Part shown: piece after piece, positions 54,970 to 63,096 of the stretch
Position numbering within the stretch: position 1 is the stretch's first letter
Layout: every line of letters begins with the position of its first letter
Assembly (NCBI RefSeq): GCF_002572525.1
Contig: NZ_PDBS01000001.1
Location: forward strand, 3,286,001 to 3,350,000
Length of the DNA stretch: 64,000 nucleotides
Source: Natrinema sp. CBA1119
GTDB lineage: Archaea > Halobacteriota > Halobacteria > Halobacteriales > Natrialbaceae
Direction: 5' to 3'
The notes under the pieces: model-generated
Database searches by the model: none
What the model was told of the DNA's origin: nothing
What the model saw: the letters and a program-made list of their open reading frames with translations, nothing else
Translations under genes and position numbers: made by a program

Positions 54970-55293
54970 ATGAGCCTCGATGATCTCAACGACGAACTGA
55001 CGGACTCCTACACCGGTATCGGCGACGACCTCACCGTCTCGCTGGATCGCGAAACGCGCAACGAACTCGCACTGCTCGAGACAGCCCTCGAACCCGAGGA
55101 GACGGACGAACTGGTTCGCCGGGCGATCCACATGCTCTTTCAGTCGACCGTCGACACCGGGAAACTCGACTTCCAGCTGCGGTCGGCCTACGACGTGACC
55201 TACGACGAATATCTCTCCGGAATGACGTTCGAGGAGATGACTGGTGCGGATCAGTATCCATCGATGGACGACGAGCGACGCTACCAGTTCTGA
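54970..55293 (+). CDS. Small acidic haloarchaeal hypothetical protein
   Basis: A 107-residue soluble protein starting MSLDDLNDELTDSYTG. The middle (LALLETALEPEETDELVRRAIHMLFQSTVD) looks helical and amphipathic, and the end (YDEYLSGMTFEEMTGADQY) is acidic. No motif is recognised. It sits 82 bases after the zinc-ribbon gene on the same strand and may share its transcript. Confidence 0.65.
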   Translation: MSLDDLNDELTDSYTGIGDDLTVSLDRETRNELALLETALEPEETDELVRRAIHMLFQSTVDTGKLDFQLRSAYDVTYDEYLSGMTFEEMTGADQYPSMDDERRYQF

Positions 55294-55399
55294 CGGCCGT
55301 ATCCCGCTTGCGACCGATTTCCGCTCTGCGATACCTGTTCGAGGTGTATTACTATGCGTTCTAGTCCCATTGTATTATTCAACCGTCATAATAGGCGAG

Positions 55400-55406
55400 C
55401 TTATAC
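55400..55406 (+). promoter_or_regulatory. TATA box of a 42-residue zinc-ribbon gene
   Basis: The sequence cttatac is centred 27 bases before the ATG at 55430. Its presence at the exact leaderless distance supports that tiny gene as real. Confidence 0.55.
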
Positions 55407-55429
55407 ACGTCCAGTTCTTCGATTTGTGT

Positions 55430-55558
55430 ATGGCAATAAGTCAACATTCGCTCGAAACCGAATATCACTGTCCGGACTGTTCGGGGACACTCGCGACTCG
55501 CTACGACTCGCTCGCTTGTGACGATTGCGGCTACACGCCGCGTCACGGCGCTGACTAA
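55430..55558 (+). CDS. Tiny zinc-ribbon protein (42 residues)
   Basis: Encodes 42 residues, with CPDC (14-17) and CDDC (30-33) flanking a short loop (SGTLATRYDSLA). This is a minimal zinc ribbon, a type common among haloarchaeal micro-proteins. Support comes from the zinc motif, the leaderless TATA at 55400 and the halophile-like composition. The function is unknown. It converges with the RecJ-like gene. Confidence 0.68.
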   Translation: MAISQHSLETEYHCPDCSGTLATRYDSLACDDCGYTPRHGAD

Positions 55559-55725
55559 AGCGATCACTGCTGTCGAGAGAATCGAACCGAAAACCGACCG
55601 CCGACCGCTTTTTCCCGTGTCGCTTCGTTGCTCAAGCGTCGCCGCGTCCCGATCGTTGTACCGGGTTCCCGGCGCAACTGCGACCGTCCGACGATTGCAC
55701 CGTCACCGACTGACAGCAGTCCGTC

Positions 55726-57630
55726 TCAGTCGTCGATCGGCGCTGCGCTCGAGAGCGCTTCGTCGATGTCGGCCTCGGCCATCTTTTCGACTAAGGCGTC
55801 GATCACTTCCTCGCGCTTGCCGGTGACGAACTTGATCGAGCCGACGACGAGGTGGCCGCCGCCGGAGACGCCGCCGCCCGCGATTTCGGCCTCGAGTTCC
55901 GAGACCATGTTCGGAATGTCCAGTCGAACGCCATCGGAGCGCAGGACGGCGAAGTCCGGGCCGTAGCCGACCGTGATGACCGGGTCGCCGGTCTCCTCGA
56001 TCTTGCGGTCGTGAATCTCACCGGTGGTCTTCCCCGGCGCGGGGTAGGTAAAGCGGTGGGCGTAGTTCTCGACGTCGATCCGGTAGAGGTGGGCTCCGTT
56101 TGCGAGCGTCTCGTGCTCGAGATGGGGCATCGCGGCGTCGAGTTGCTCGTCGACTTCCTCGCGGCCGCGATCGGCGAAGAAATCGACGAGGTCGCGGTGG
56201 CGCTGTTCATCGTCGCTGTCGACCTGCAGTAGGTCCTGAATCAGTTGGTCGCCGGAGTTATAGCGCAGCCAGAAGGCGGCGTAATCCAGCGCCTCGCTGA
56301 CGTTCTGGAGACGGTCCTCGTCGTATCCCTCCTCGGCGGCGAGATCGATGTAGTCGTCCATCGCGTCGGCCTTCGATCGATCCGAGAGTCCGGCGACGGC
56401 AGGGACGTGGCGGAGTTCGTCGCCCAGATCGGGGTAGATCATCCGCGCGAGTTCGACGCAGAGCATCCCCGTCGTGATTCGGTAGTCCTCGTCGTGGAGG
56501 TACGGATTGACGTGGGCGTCGAGCAGGTCCTCGACCGCGTCCGGATCGGGGTGGTGGTGGTCGACCGTGACGATCGGGATGTCGTAGTGGGCCAGCGTCT
56601 CGTAGGCTGGCACGTCCTCGGCCGTCGAGCCGTTGTCCAGCATGAGGAGGAGCGGCAGTTGCTGGCCGTGTTTCTCGCGGTCCTCGAGCGCGAAGTTCAG
56701 GTCCCGCGTGGCGTCTTCCATCTCGTAGAAGGGGGCCTTCGCGGGGAGGCGCTTGATGAGGTGGCGCGGCGCGTTCTCGTCCTCGTGAACCTCGGCGATG
56801 AACCGCTGGAGCGCGATCTGGACGGGGACGGCGGCGCACATGCCGTCGCCGTCGGCGTGGTGGCGCACGCGGATCGGACGCCCCTCGAGCACCGTCCGGC
56901 GGAGCAGTCGGGCGACTTCCTCGAGGTCGGGCCGAAGTTTCTCGAACGCCGGCCAGTCGATCAGCGGGTCGACGTCGTGGGGTTCAGCGCGGGCTTCGAG
57001 GGCGACCTCGAGGCGGTCGCGAGCCTCGGCGGCGTCTTCGTCCTCGAGTTTCGAGAGGCCGTCGACCTCGATCTGGACCGAGCCTTCGCGGTGTTCCGGC
57101 GTTCCCGTCACGCGGACGACGTCGCCGACTTCGATAGTGGGGTAGGCGCGGACGCCGGCCTCCTCGAAGGCGGCGCAGGGAACGACGCCGTTCTCGTCGG
57201 CGACGTGGAAAATCGTCGGCCCGCCGGTCTGCTTGACCTGCGTCACGACGCCCTCGAGGTGGATCTGTTCGCCCACGGTCGCCTCGAGACGGTCGGTTCC
57301 GGTTAGGGAGTAGTCGTGAGAGACCGTCTCGAGCGCGTAGTCGTCGATGTCGACCGGTTCGAAGGCGAGGTCGCCGTTCTCGCGGATGCTTTCGAGTTTG
57401 ACGACGAGTTCGTCGCCGACGCCGTAGGTCCCCTCGAGAACTGATTCGTGGACGAGTCCGGAGACTGAGTCGGAGAGATCGACGAAGACGCCGTAGTCGA
57501 CGATGCCGTTGATCTCGGCGAGATAGGAGCGACCGGTCTCAACGTCGTCAGCGGTACAATCGGGAGCGAGATCGTAAACGACGGAATCCCCGTCGTCTGC
57601 GCCGGGTTCCCCGGCGGAGTCACGCGTCAT
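55726..57630 (-). CDS. Archaeal RecJ-like DHH exonuclease (S1-OB-DHH-DHHA1)
   Basis: A 634-residue DHH-family single-strand exonuclease, related to archaeal RecJ/GAN. The order of domains is S1-like (SYLAEINGIVDYGVFVDLSD, about 35-85), an OB fold (about 125-195), the DHH core with HHADGDGMCAAV (motif I, DHxD variant), LMLDNGSTAED and TVDHHHPDPD, and the DHHA1-type C-terminus with GGGVSGGGHLVVGS. It probably acts in DNA replication or repair with partner proteins, or in RNA decay. A TATA-like tataac is about 30 bases before the ATG. Confidence 0.9.
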   Translation of the reverse strand: MTRDSAGEPGADDGDSVVYDLAPDCTADDVETGRSYLAEINGIVDYGVFVDLSDSVSGLVHESVLEGTYGVGDELVVKLESIRENGDLAFEPVDIDDYALETVSHDYSLTGTDRLEATVGEQIHLEGVVTQVKQTGGPTIFHVADENGVVPCAAFEEAGVRAYPTIEVGDVVRVTGTPEHREGSVQIEVDGLSKLEDEDAAEARDRLEVALEARAEPHDVDPLIDWPAFEKLRPDLEEVARLLRRTVLEGRPIRVRHHADGDGMCAAVPVQIALQRFIAEVHEDENAPRHLIKRLPAKAPFYEMEDATRDLNFALEDREKHGQQLPLLLMLDNGSTAEDVPAYETLAHYDIPIVTVDHHHPDPDAVEDLLDAHVNPYLHDEDYRITTGMLCVELARMIYPDLGDELRHVPAVAGLSDRSKADAMDDYIDLAAEEGYDEDRLQNVSEALDYAAFWLRYNSGDQLIQDLLQVDSDDEQRHRDLVDFFADRGREEVDEQLDAAMPHLEHETLANGAHLYRIDVENYAHRFTYPAPGKTTGEIHDRKIEETGDPVITVGYGPDFAVLRSDGVRLDIPNMVSELEAEIAGGGVSGGGHLVVGSIKFVTGKREEVIDALVEKMAEADIDEALSSAAPIDD

Positions 57631-57692
57631 CTTGAGTCGAAGTTTGGGGGTGGTCGCGTATAACCCTTGTCAAGAGGGGATGTCGTCTCGAG

Positions 57693-57824
57693 TCGGTCAC
57701 TGAGCGCGACGGCTCCTACGACGTGGAGAGTGCGGCGGTCTGTGAGAACGAGGACGGTGAGGACGTGATGCGAGCCGAGATCGACGGTCTCATTCCGAAA
57801 GATGCGATTTCGGCCGACGAATAG
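57693..57824 (+). pseudogene. Possible remnant of a gene end
   Basis: An open frame with typical halophile codons and acidic composition reads SVTERDGSYDVESAA...EIDGLIPKDAISADE and stops at 57822-57824. No start codon of normal form lies in position; only an internal GTG at 57723. It overlaps the promoter side of the recJ-like gene. This may be the C-terminus left by a deletion, or chance coding-like sequence. Confidence 0.3.
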
Positions 57825-57895
57825 GGGTATACTGGTGGGTCAAGGCGAACCCGCGCATCGGAACGTTTAGCAACCGCAAGGCCGCAGGGGGGAGT

Positions 57896-58393
57896 ATGGG
57901 GCTGTTCGACGCGCTGTTCCGCTCGAGCGAGATCCTCGGTATCGCCGAGGAGACCCTCGAGTTCGCCCTCGAGTCCTCGGAGGCGTCCCACCCGAACGAA
58001 TACATGGGGTTTCTCCGGGGGACCGAGGCCGAGCGCCTGGACCTGGATCGGGAGGGCCTCGTCATCACGGATATCCTCGTGGTGCCCGGCACCGAGTCCA
58101 ACAGCGTCAGCGCGACCGTCAAGACGAACCAGATTCCCAACGACGTGAAGGCGCTGGGGAGCATCCACTCCCACCCGAACGGCGTTATCAGCCCGAGCAA
58201 CGCGGATCTGGACACGTTCGGTCGCGGGAGCGTCCACGTCATCATCGGTGCGCCCTACCGCCGAACGGACTGGAAGGCGTTCGATTCGCAGGGCAAGCCG
58301 ACGCAACTCACAGTAATCGACGTCGACCTGCCCGAGACCGAGGACTTCTTCGATTTCACGCAGGCGGATATCGACGAGGAACTTCGACGATGA
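57896..58393 (+). CDS. JAMM/MPN+ metalloprotease
   Basis: A 165-residue Mov34/MPN/PAD-1 family protein. The zinc site is complete: E35 (NEYMGFL), H91 and H93 (HSHPNG) and D104 in [10 protein letters not shown], with the JAMM serine S101 two residues before. Related haloarchaeal enzymes (HvJAMM) remove ubiquitin-like SAMPs from proteins. A SAMP/MoaD-like protein is encoded at 14641 in this window. Desampylase activity is inferred from the family. It precedes ribL by 100 bases. Confidence 0.88.
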   Translation: MGLFDALFRSSEILGIAEETLEFALESSEASHPNEYMGFLRGTEAERLDLDREGLVITDILVVPGTESNSVSATVKTNQIPNDVKALGSIHSHPNGVISPSNADLDTFGRGSVHVIIGAPYRRTDWKAFDSQGKPTQLTVIDVDLPETEDFFDFTQADIDEELRR

Positions 58394-58493
58394 GACCCGC
58401 TATACTCGAGACGATGCTATCAGTGACTACCGCACCGATTACGACGGGATCGACACGGAAGGCGCCCGCCGCCGAACGGGGGGCGATGGGGCG

Positions 58494-58925
58494 ATGACGC
58501 GGACGGTCATCGCCCAGGGAACGTTCGACATCCTCCATCCCGGCCACATCCACTACCTCGAGACGGCCGCCGCGATGGGCGACGAGCTGTACGTCATCGT
58601 CGCCCGCAAGACGAACGTCGACCACAAGGAGGCGCCGATCTGCCCCGCGACGCAACGGCGGGACGTCGTCGGCGCGCTCGAGGCCGTCGACGAAGCGATA
58701 CTCGGCCACGAGGAGGACATCTTCGTCCCGATCGAAGAAATCGATCCCGACGTGATCGCGCTCGGCCACGACCAGCACCACGATGACGAGGCCATCGCGG
58801 CCGAACTCGAGCGCCGCGGGATCGGCTGTTCGGTCCGCCGGGCGAGCGCGCTGGAATCGACCGACGACGAGCAACTGCTCTCGACTCGGCTGATCATCGA
58901 TCGGATCCTCGAACGACGCGCGTAA
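58494..58925 (+). CDS. ribL: FAD synthase RibL
   Basis: Archaeal FMN adenylyltransferase that makes FAD. The nucleotidyltransferase signature is [14 protein letters not shown] (residues 9-22), followed by [12 protein letters not shown] and the downstream nucleotide loop ([12 protein letters not shown] region). The 143-residue length is typical of archaeal RibL, which is smaller than the bacterial bifunctional enzyme. It lies 100 bases after the JAMM gene on the same strand and may be co-transcribed. Confidence 0.9.
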   Translation: MTRTVIAQGTFDILHPGHIHYLETAAAMGDELYVIVARKTNVDHKEAPICPATQRRDVVGALEAVDEAILGHEEDIFVPIEEIDPDVIALGHDQHHDDEAIAAELERRGIGCSVRRASALESTDDEQLLSTRLIIDRILERRA

Positions 58926-58938
58926 GTGGTCGCTCGGG

Positions 58939-59004
58939 CGGAATCAGCCGTCCGATCGACCGGAATTGGCCGTCCGATCGACCGGAATTGGCTGTCCGAT
59001 CGAC
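58939..59004. repeat. Three 22-base tandem repeats after ribL
   Basis: Units at 58939-58960, 58961-58982 and 58983-59004 share cgtccgatcgac with the preceding cggaattgg (first unit cggaatcag). A partial fourth follows at 59005. They begin 14 bases after the ribL stop and precede a convergent small gene. Confidence 0.85.
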
Positions 59005-59047
59005 CGGAGACGGCCGTCTCGAGTTGCGTCCGGTGGGCCGATCCCGT

Positions 59048-59203
59048 TCAGTTTTCGAGGACGACCGGCGGCGGGAGCCGGAGCGAATCGACCGTGTGTC
59101 CCGTCTCCACGAAGTGTTCGATCGCATTTTCCGAGACCTCCGCTTCGGTGTAGCCGTCGTCGGTGCTGATTTGCCAGTCACACTCGAGGCAGTACTTTCT
59201 CAT
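59048..59203 (-). CDS. Small CxxC/His zinc-finger-like protein
   Basis: A 51-residue protein starting MRKYCLECDWQIS. C5 and C8, together with histidines in ENAIEHFVETGHTV (about 30-37), could form a C2H2-like zinc site. No membrane helix. It belongs to the class of haloarchaeal micro-proteins with zinc sites. The start at 59203 is preferred because the upstream sequence is not protein-like. Confidence 0.65.
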   Translation of the reverse strand: MRKYCLECDWQISTDDGYTEAEVSENAIEHFVETGHTVDSLRLPPPVVLEN

Positions 59204-59328
59204 CGGTCTAGCTGGTAATCGATCACAAAGGCGGGAAAGACTCGTGCAGGAAATCGAAGGGAGTGGTGTCGCGAAACCGTCGCCCGGAAGCGGGTGAGTC
59301 GATACGGCCGGCCGGGAACGCTTGCCGA

Positions 59329-61056
59329 TCAGTCCTCTTTGACGCCGGGGTTGGTCACGGCACCGTTGGCGGCCGAGCCGAAGTCGCGACCGAACTTCGC
59401 CAGGACGCCGGTCTCGTAGTTGGGGTCGGGTCGGTCCCACTCCTCGCGGCGTGCCTCGAGTTCCTCGTCGCTGACGTCGACCGCGAGGGTTCGCTCGGCG
59501 ATGTCGATGGTGATCACGTCGCCGTCCTCGATGAGACCGATGGGGCCGCCGGCGAACGCCTCGGGGGCGACGTGGCCGATCGAGAATCCGCGCGTCGCGC
59601 CGGAGAAGCGCCCGTCGGTGATGAGCGCGACGTCCTCGGCGTGGCCCTGACCGGCGACCGCGCTCGTGACGCCAAGCATCTCACGCATTCCGGGCCCGCC
59701 CTGTGGCCCCTCGTTGCGGATGACGATCACGTCGCCGCTCTCGACGCGTCCCTCTTGGACATACGCCATGGCGTTTTCCTCGTCCTCGAAGACGCGGACG
59801 GGTCCTTCGTGGTGGAGCTCGTCGTCGCCCGTGACCTTGAGGACCGAGCCGCCGGGCGCGAGGTTCCCCGTCAGGATCCGAATGGCACCCTGCTCGTCCT
59901 TCGGCTCGTCGACGGTGTAGAGGAAGTCGGCGTCGATATCTTCGATCGCCGGCGGGTCGAGCGCCTCGAGTTCCTCGCCGATCGTGTTCCCCGTGACCGT
60001 CAGCGCGTCGCCGTGGAGCAGGTCCGCCTCGTAGAGAGCGTTCAGAACGACCGGGATGCCGCCGACTTCGTGGAGGTCCTGCATGACCCGCGTCCCGCCG
60101 GGCTGTAGGTTTGCGATCTTCGGCGTCCGCCGGCTGATCTCGTCGAACTCCTCGATGGAGAGGTCGACGCCGGCTTCGGCGGCCATCGCCAGCAGGTGGA
60201 GGACGGCGTTGGTCGAGCCGCCGATGGCGACCTGCAGCGCGATGGCGTTTTCGAACGACTCCTTGCCGAGGAAGTCGGAGGGTTTGCGCTGTTCCTCGAC
60301 GACCTCGACGGCGAGTTCGCCGGCCTCGCGGGCGACCTCGTAGCGCGCTTCGTCCTCGGCGAGCGGACCGGCGCTGCCCAGCGGCGCGAAGCCGAGCGCC
60401 TCGGAGATCGAGGCCATCGTGTTGGCGGTGAACATCCCACCACAGGAGCCAGCGCCGGGACAGGCGTTGCGCTCCATCTCGTCGAGTTCATCGCTTTCCA
60501 TCTCGCCGTCGGCGACGGCGCCGACGCCCTCGAAGAGGTTCTGGACGGTGATCTCTCGGCCCTCGTGCTCGCCGGGCATGATGGAGCCGCCGTACAGGAA
60601 GACGGAGGGGAGGTCCGTCCGGATCGAGGCCATCATCATTCCGGGCATGTTCTTGTCACAGCCGCCGATGGTGACCAGCCCGTCCATGCGCTCGCCGAAG
60701 GAGACGAGTTCGACGGAGTCGGCGATGAGTTCCCGGGAGATCAGCGAGGCCTTCATCCCCTCGGTCCCCATCGAGATGGCGTCGGAGATGGTGATCGTCC
60801 CGAACTCGATGGGCATCCCGCCGGCCTCGTCGACGCCCTCGAGCGCCGCGCCGGCGACGTCGTCCAGGTGGACGTTACACGGCGTGATGTCGGCCGCCGG
60901 ATTCGGGACGCCGATCATCGGCGCGCCGAAGTCCTCGTCGTCGAACCCCATGGCGCGGAACATCGCGCGGTGTGGGGCCTTGTCCGGTCCCTCCGTCACT
61001 TCGCGGCTCCGCAACTGCTCGTCTTTCCCGTAGTCGAACCGATCGTCGCTGCTCAT
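59329..61056 (-). CDS. ilvD: Dihydroxy-acid dehydratase
   Basis: Dehydrates dihydroxy acids to 2-oxo acids in valine, isoleucine and leucine synthesis. The iron-sulfur and metal residues are in PCNVH, CDKNMPG and CPGAGSCGGM, followed by GGSTNAVLHL and the C-terminal DGRFSGATRGFSIGHV signature. ATG 61056 gives 575 residues beginning MSSDDRFDYGKD. A TATA-like tataag is 27 bases upstream. No other branched-chain gene is in the window. Confidence 0.96.
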   Translation of the reverse strand: MSSDDRFDYGKDEQLRSREVTEGPDKAPHRAMFRAMGFDDEDFGAPMIGVPNPAADITPCNVHLDDVAGAALEGVDEAGGMPIEFGTITISDAISMGTEGMKASLISRELIADSVELVSFGERMDGLVTIGGCDKNMPGMMMASIRTDLPSVFLYGGSIMPGEHEGREITVQNLFEGVGAVADGEMESDELDEMERNACPGAGSCGGMFTANTMASISEALGFAPLGSAGPLAEDEARYEVAREAGELAVEVVEEQRKPSDFLGKESFENAIALQVAIGGSTNAVLHLLAMAAEAGVDLSIEEFDEISRRTPKIANLQPGGTRVMQDLHEVGGIPVVLNALYEADLLHGDALTVTGNTIGEELEALDPPAIEDIDADFLYTVDEPKDEQGAIRILTGNLAPGGSVLKVTGDDELHHEGPVRVFEDEENAMAYVQEGRVESGDVIVIRNEGPQGGPGMREMLGVTSAVAGQGHAEDVALITDGRFSGATRGFSIGHVAPEAFAGGPIGLIEDGDVITIDIAERTLAVDVSDEELEARREEWDRPDPNYETGVLAKFGRDFGSAANGAVTNPGVKED

Positions 61057-61080
61057 GCCCCTCCCTTGACTCGGAACCCG

Positions 61081-61086
61081 TATAAG
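61081..61086 (-). promoter_or_regulatory. TATA box of ilvD
   Basis: On the minus strand the sequence reads cttata, centred 27 bases before the ilvD ATG at 61056, the spacing of a leaderless promoter. Confidence 0.5.
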
Positions 61087-61209
61087 TCGTCCTTTCTCGG
61101 CCAATCGTTCGTCCAAGCCCGCGTTGTGCGAACACGTTCGTCAACGAACGCTGATAGTCGATCCGAGATGGAGTCCGCGCCGCGCGGCAACGGTCCCGCT
61201 CGCTCGAGG

Positions 61210-61917
61210 TTAGAAGTACCCCTGCGCCGGCGATCGGCCGGGTACTACGTAGTTCAGGTAGCCGACGAGATACGTCCAGCAGAGCCGTCCGTAGCCGACC
61301 CGTTCCTGCCGGCGAGTCGACGTATCGACGGGACAGGTATGGTCGTACGCGACGGTCCCCTCGCGGCGCAGTCGCAACGAGAGGTCGGTGTCCTCGAGAA
61401 ATTCCAAGGAGTCGTCGAAGCCACCGATCGCCTCGAACGTCGTCCGTCGCACGCTGCAGTTACATCCCGGCTGCTGGACGAAGCCGACCGGCCAACACGC
61501 GCGATACCACCAGTCCGAGAGGAGCCGAAAGCACGCTCGGTGACGGAGCCCATTCTCGAGTGGCCGGAGCGGTCCGCCGATGCCGACGACGTCGGGTGTG
61601 GCGTAGTGTCGGTGGTGGCGTCGAACCCACGACGCCGGGACGACCGTATCGGCGTCGGTGAACAGGAGGACATCGCCACCGGCGACGGCTGCACCTCTAT
61701 TTCTGGCCGCCCCGGGCCCCTCCCTGCGGTCGTCGACGACCACCCGATCGACGACCGAATGGGCTCGAGCGACCCGCACCGTTTTCGCGCCGCTCGCGGC
61801 GACGATCACCTCGAGATCCCCGTCGAACCGCTGGGCGGCGAGCGAGTCCAGGGTTCGCTCGATTCGTTCCCCCTCGTCGCGGGCGGGGACGACGACGGAC
61901 GCGTCGACTGTCCGCAT
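61210..61917 (-). CDS. Family 2 glycosyltransferase
   Basis: GT-A fold glycosyltransferase of 235 residues using a nucleotide-sugar. Motifs are SVVVPARDEGERIERTLDSL (N-terminus), the DxD-like LLFTDADTVVP and the acceptor-region FLEDTDLSLRLRREG (ED catalytic pair). A hydrophobic C-terminal stretch (LCWTYLVGYLNYVV) may associate with the membrane. The acceptor is unknown; surface polysaccharide or glycolipid synthesis is likely. It is divergent from the GHMP gene with a 146-base gap. Confidence 0.87.
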   Translation of the reverse strand: MRTVDASVVVPARDEGERIERTLDSLAAQRFDGDLEVIVAASGAKTVRVARAHSVVDRVVVDDRREGPGAARNRGAAVAGGDVLLFTDADTVVPASWVRRHHRHYATPDVVGIGGPLRPLENGLRHRACFRLLSDWWYRACWPVGFVQQPGCNCSVRRTTFEAIGGFDDSLEFLEDTDLSLRLRREGTVAYDHTCPVDTSTRRQERVGYGRLCWTYLVGYLNYVVPGRSPAQGYF

Positions 61918-62063
61918 CGTCGGTGACTGTCGGCGGGAGCGACATAACCGCTGTGCCCCGTCGGCTCGAGCGCGTGGGCAGCGGTGACACCGTCGCGACG
62001 GTCCCAGTCGTTGCCACCGTCGAAACCCCCTTCCCGGGGGCTTTCGTAGCGGTGGATACCATC

Positions 62064-63050
62064 ATGGCGACCGCGACCGTCAGCGCGGGTGCGCGACTCC
62101 ACGTCGGCTTTCAGAACCTCTCGCTCGCTCGCGAGCGGCTCTACGGCGGTATCGGCGTCGGGCTCGCGGAGCCCCGGGTGACCGTTACCGCCGAGCCGGC
62201 CCCGACCGTCCGGGCCGACGACTCGCTCGTTCGGACGTACGCGAGCCGCGCCGTCGACGTCCTCGACGTCCCCGGCGTCGCGATCGACGCCGAGGAGTCC
62301 CTGCCACGCCACGTCGGCCTCGGCAGCGGGACGCAGCTCGCACTGGCCGTGCTCGCGGCGACCGCGCGGGCCCACGGCCTCGAGCCTCGAGTTCGGACCC
62401 ACGCGCCGGCGATGGGCCGGGGCGGCCGCAGCGGGGTCGGCGTCGCAACCTTCGAGCGCGGCGGGTTCGCCGTCGACGCCGGCCATCCGACGAACCGCTT
62501 TACGACCGAGCCGCCGGCGGAGGGCGACTGGACGGTGCCGCCGGTCGTCGCCCGCCACGACCTGCCCGCAGACTGGCGGTTTCTCGTCGTCGTTCCCGAC
62601 GCGGATCCCGGCCGCAGCGGCGACGACGAGGACGCGAGCATGCGCGCGGTCGTCGAGCGAGCCGATCCCGCTATCGCCGACGAGATCGCCGGCGTCGTCA
62701 CCCGGAAACTACTGCCGGCCGCGGCCGCGGGTCGACTCGAGCCGTTCGGCGAGGCCGTCGCCGAAATCGGCCGGAAAAACGGTGCCTGGTACGCCGACGC
62801 GCAAGGCGGCGTCTTCCGGCCGCCCGCGGGCGAACTCGTCGAAGCGCTCGAGGAGTGTCAGGTCCTTTCCGGCGTCGGCCAGTCGTCGTGGGGACCGGTC
62901 GTCTACGGCGTGACCGATACCGGACACGCCGACGAGGCCGAAGCCGCGGCCGAGGACGCGCTCGCCGATCGCGGGCTCGAGGGCCGGATCATTCTCGCGG
63001 AGCCGGCGGAGGCCGGGGCTCGAGTTCGAGCGGACGGCGACGACCGGTAG
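62064..63050 (+). CDS. Beta-ribofuranosylaminobenzene 5'-phosphate synthase-like protein (GHMP family)
   Basis: A 328-residue GHMP-superfamily protein with the ATP-loop-like PRHVGLGSGTQLALAVL (about residues 76-92). The N-terminus (ATVSAGARLHVGFQNLS) and the segment GRGGRSGVGVATFERGGFAVDAG (about 115-137) are characteristic of beta-RFAP synthase, which joins phosphoribosyl pyrophosphate and p-aminobenzoate in methanopterin synthesis. ATG 62064 is chosen by alignment with the family start. In haloarchaea the physiological product is uncertain. Confidence 0.85.
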   Translation: MATATVSAGARLHVGFQNLSLARERLYGGIGVGLAEPRVTVTAEPAPTVRADDSLVRTYASRAVDVLDVPGVAIDAEESLPRHVGLGSGTQLALAVLAATARAHGLEPRVRTHAPAMGRGGRSGVGVATFERGGFAVDAGHPTNRFTTEPPAEGDWTVPPVVARHDLPADWRFLVVVPDADPGRSGDDEDASMRAVVERADPAIADEIAGVVTRKLLPAAAAGRLEPFGEAVAEIGRKNGAWYADAQGGVFRPPAGELVEALEECQVLSGVGQSSWGPVVYGVTDTGHADEAEAAAEDALADRGLEGRIILAEPAEAGARVRADGDDR

Positions 63051-63096
63051 CAGGATGGCCCACAATACGTAAGCCCCTCGGTCAGAACGGACAGGT

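Noticed and set aside
30406-59004. CRISPR array for the 22-28-base repeats
   Set aside because: Units are directly adjacent without spacers, only three copies each, and no cas genes are present.
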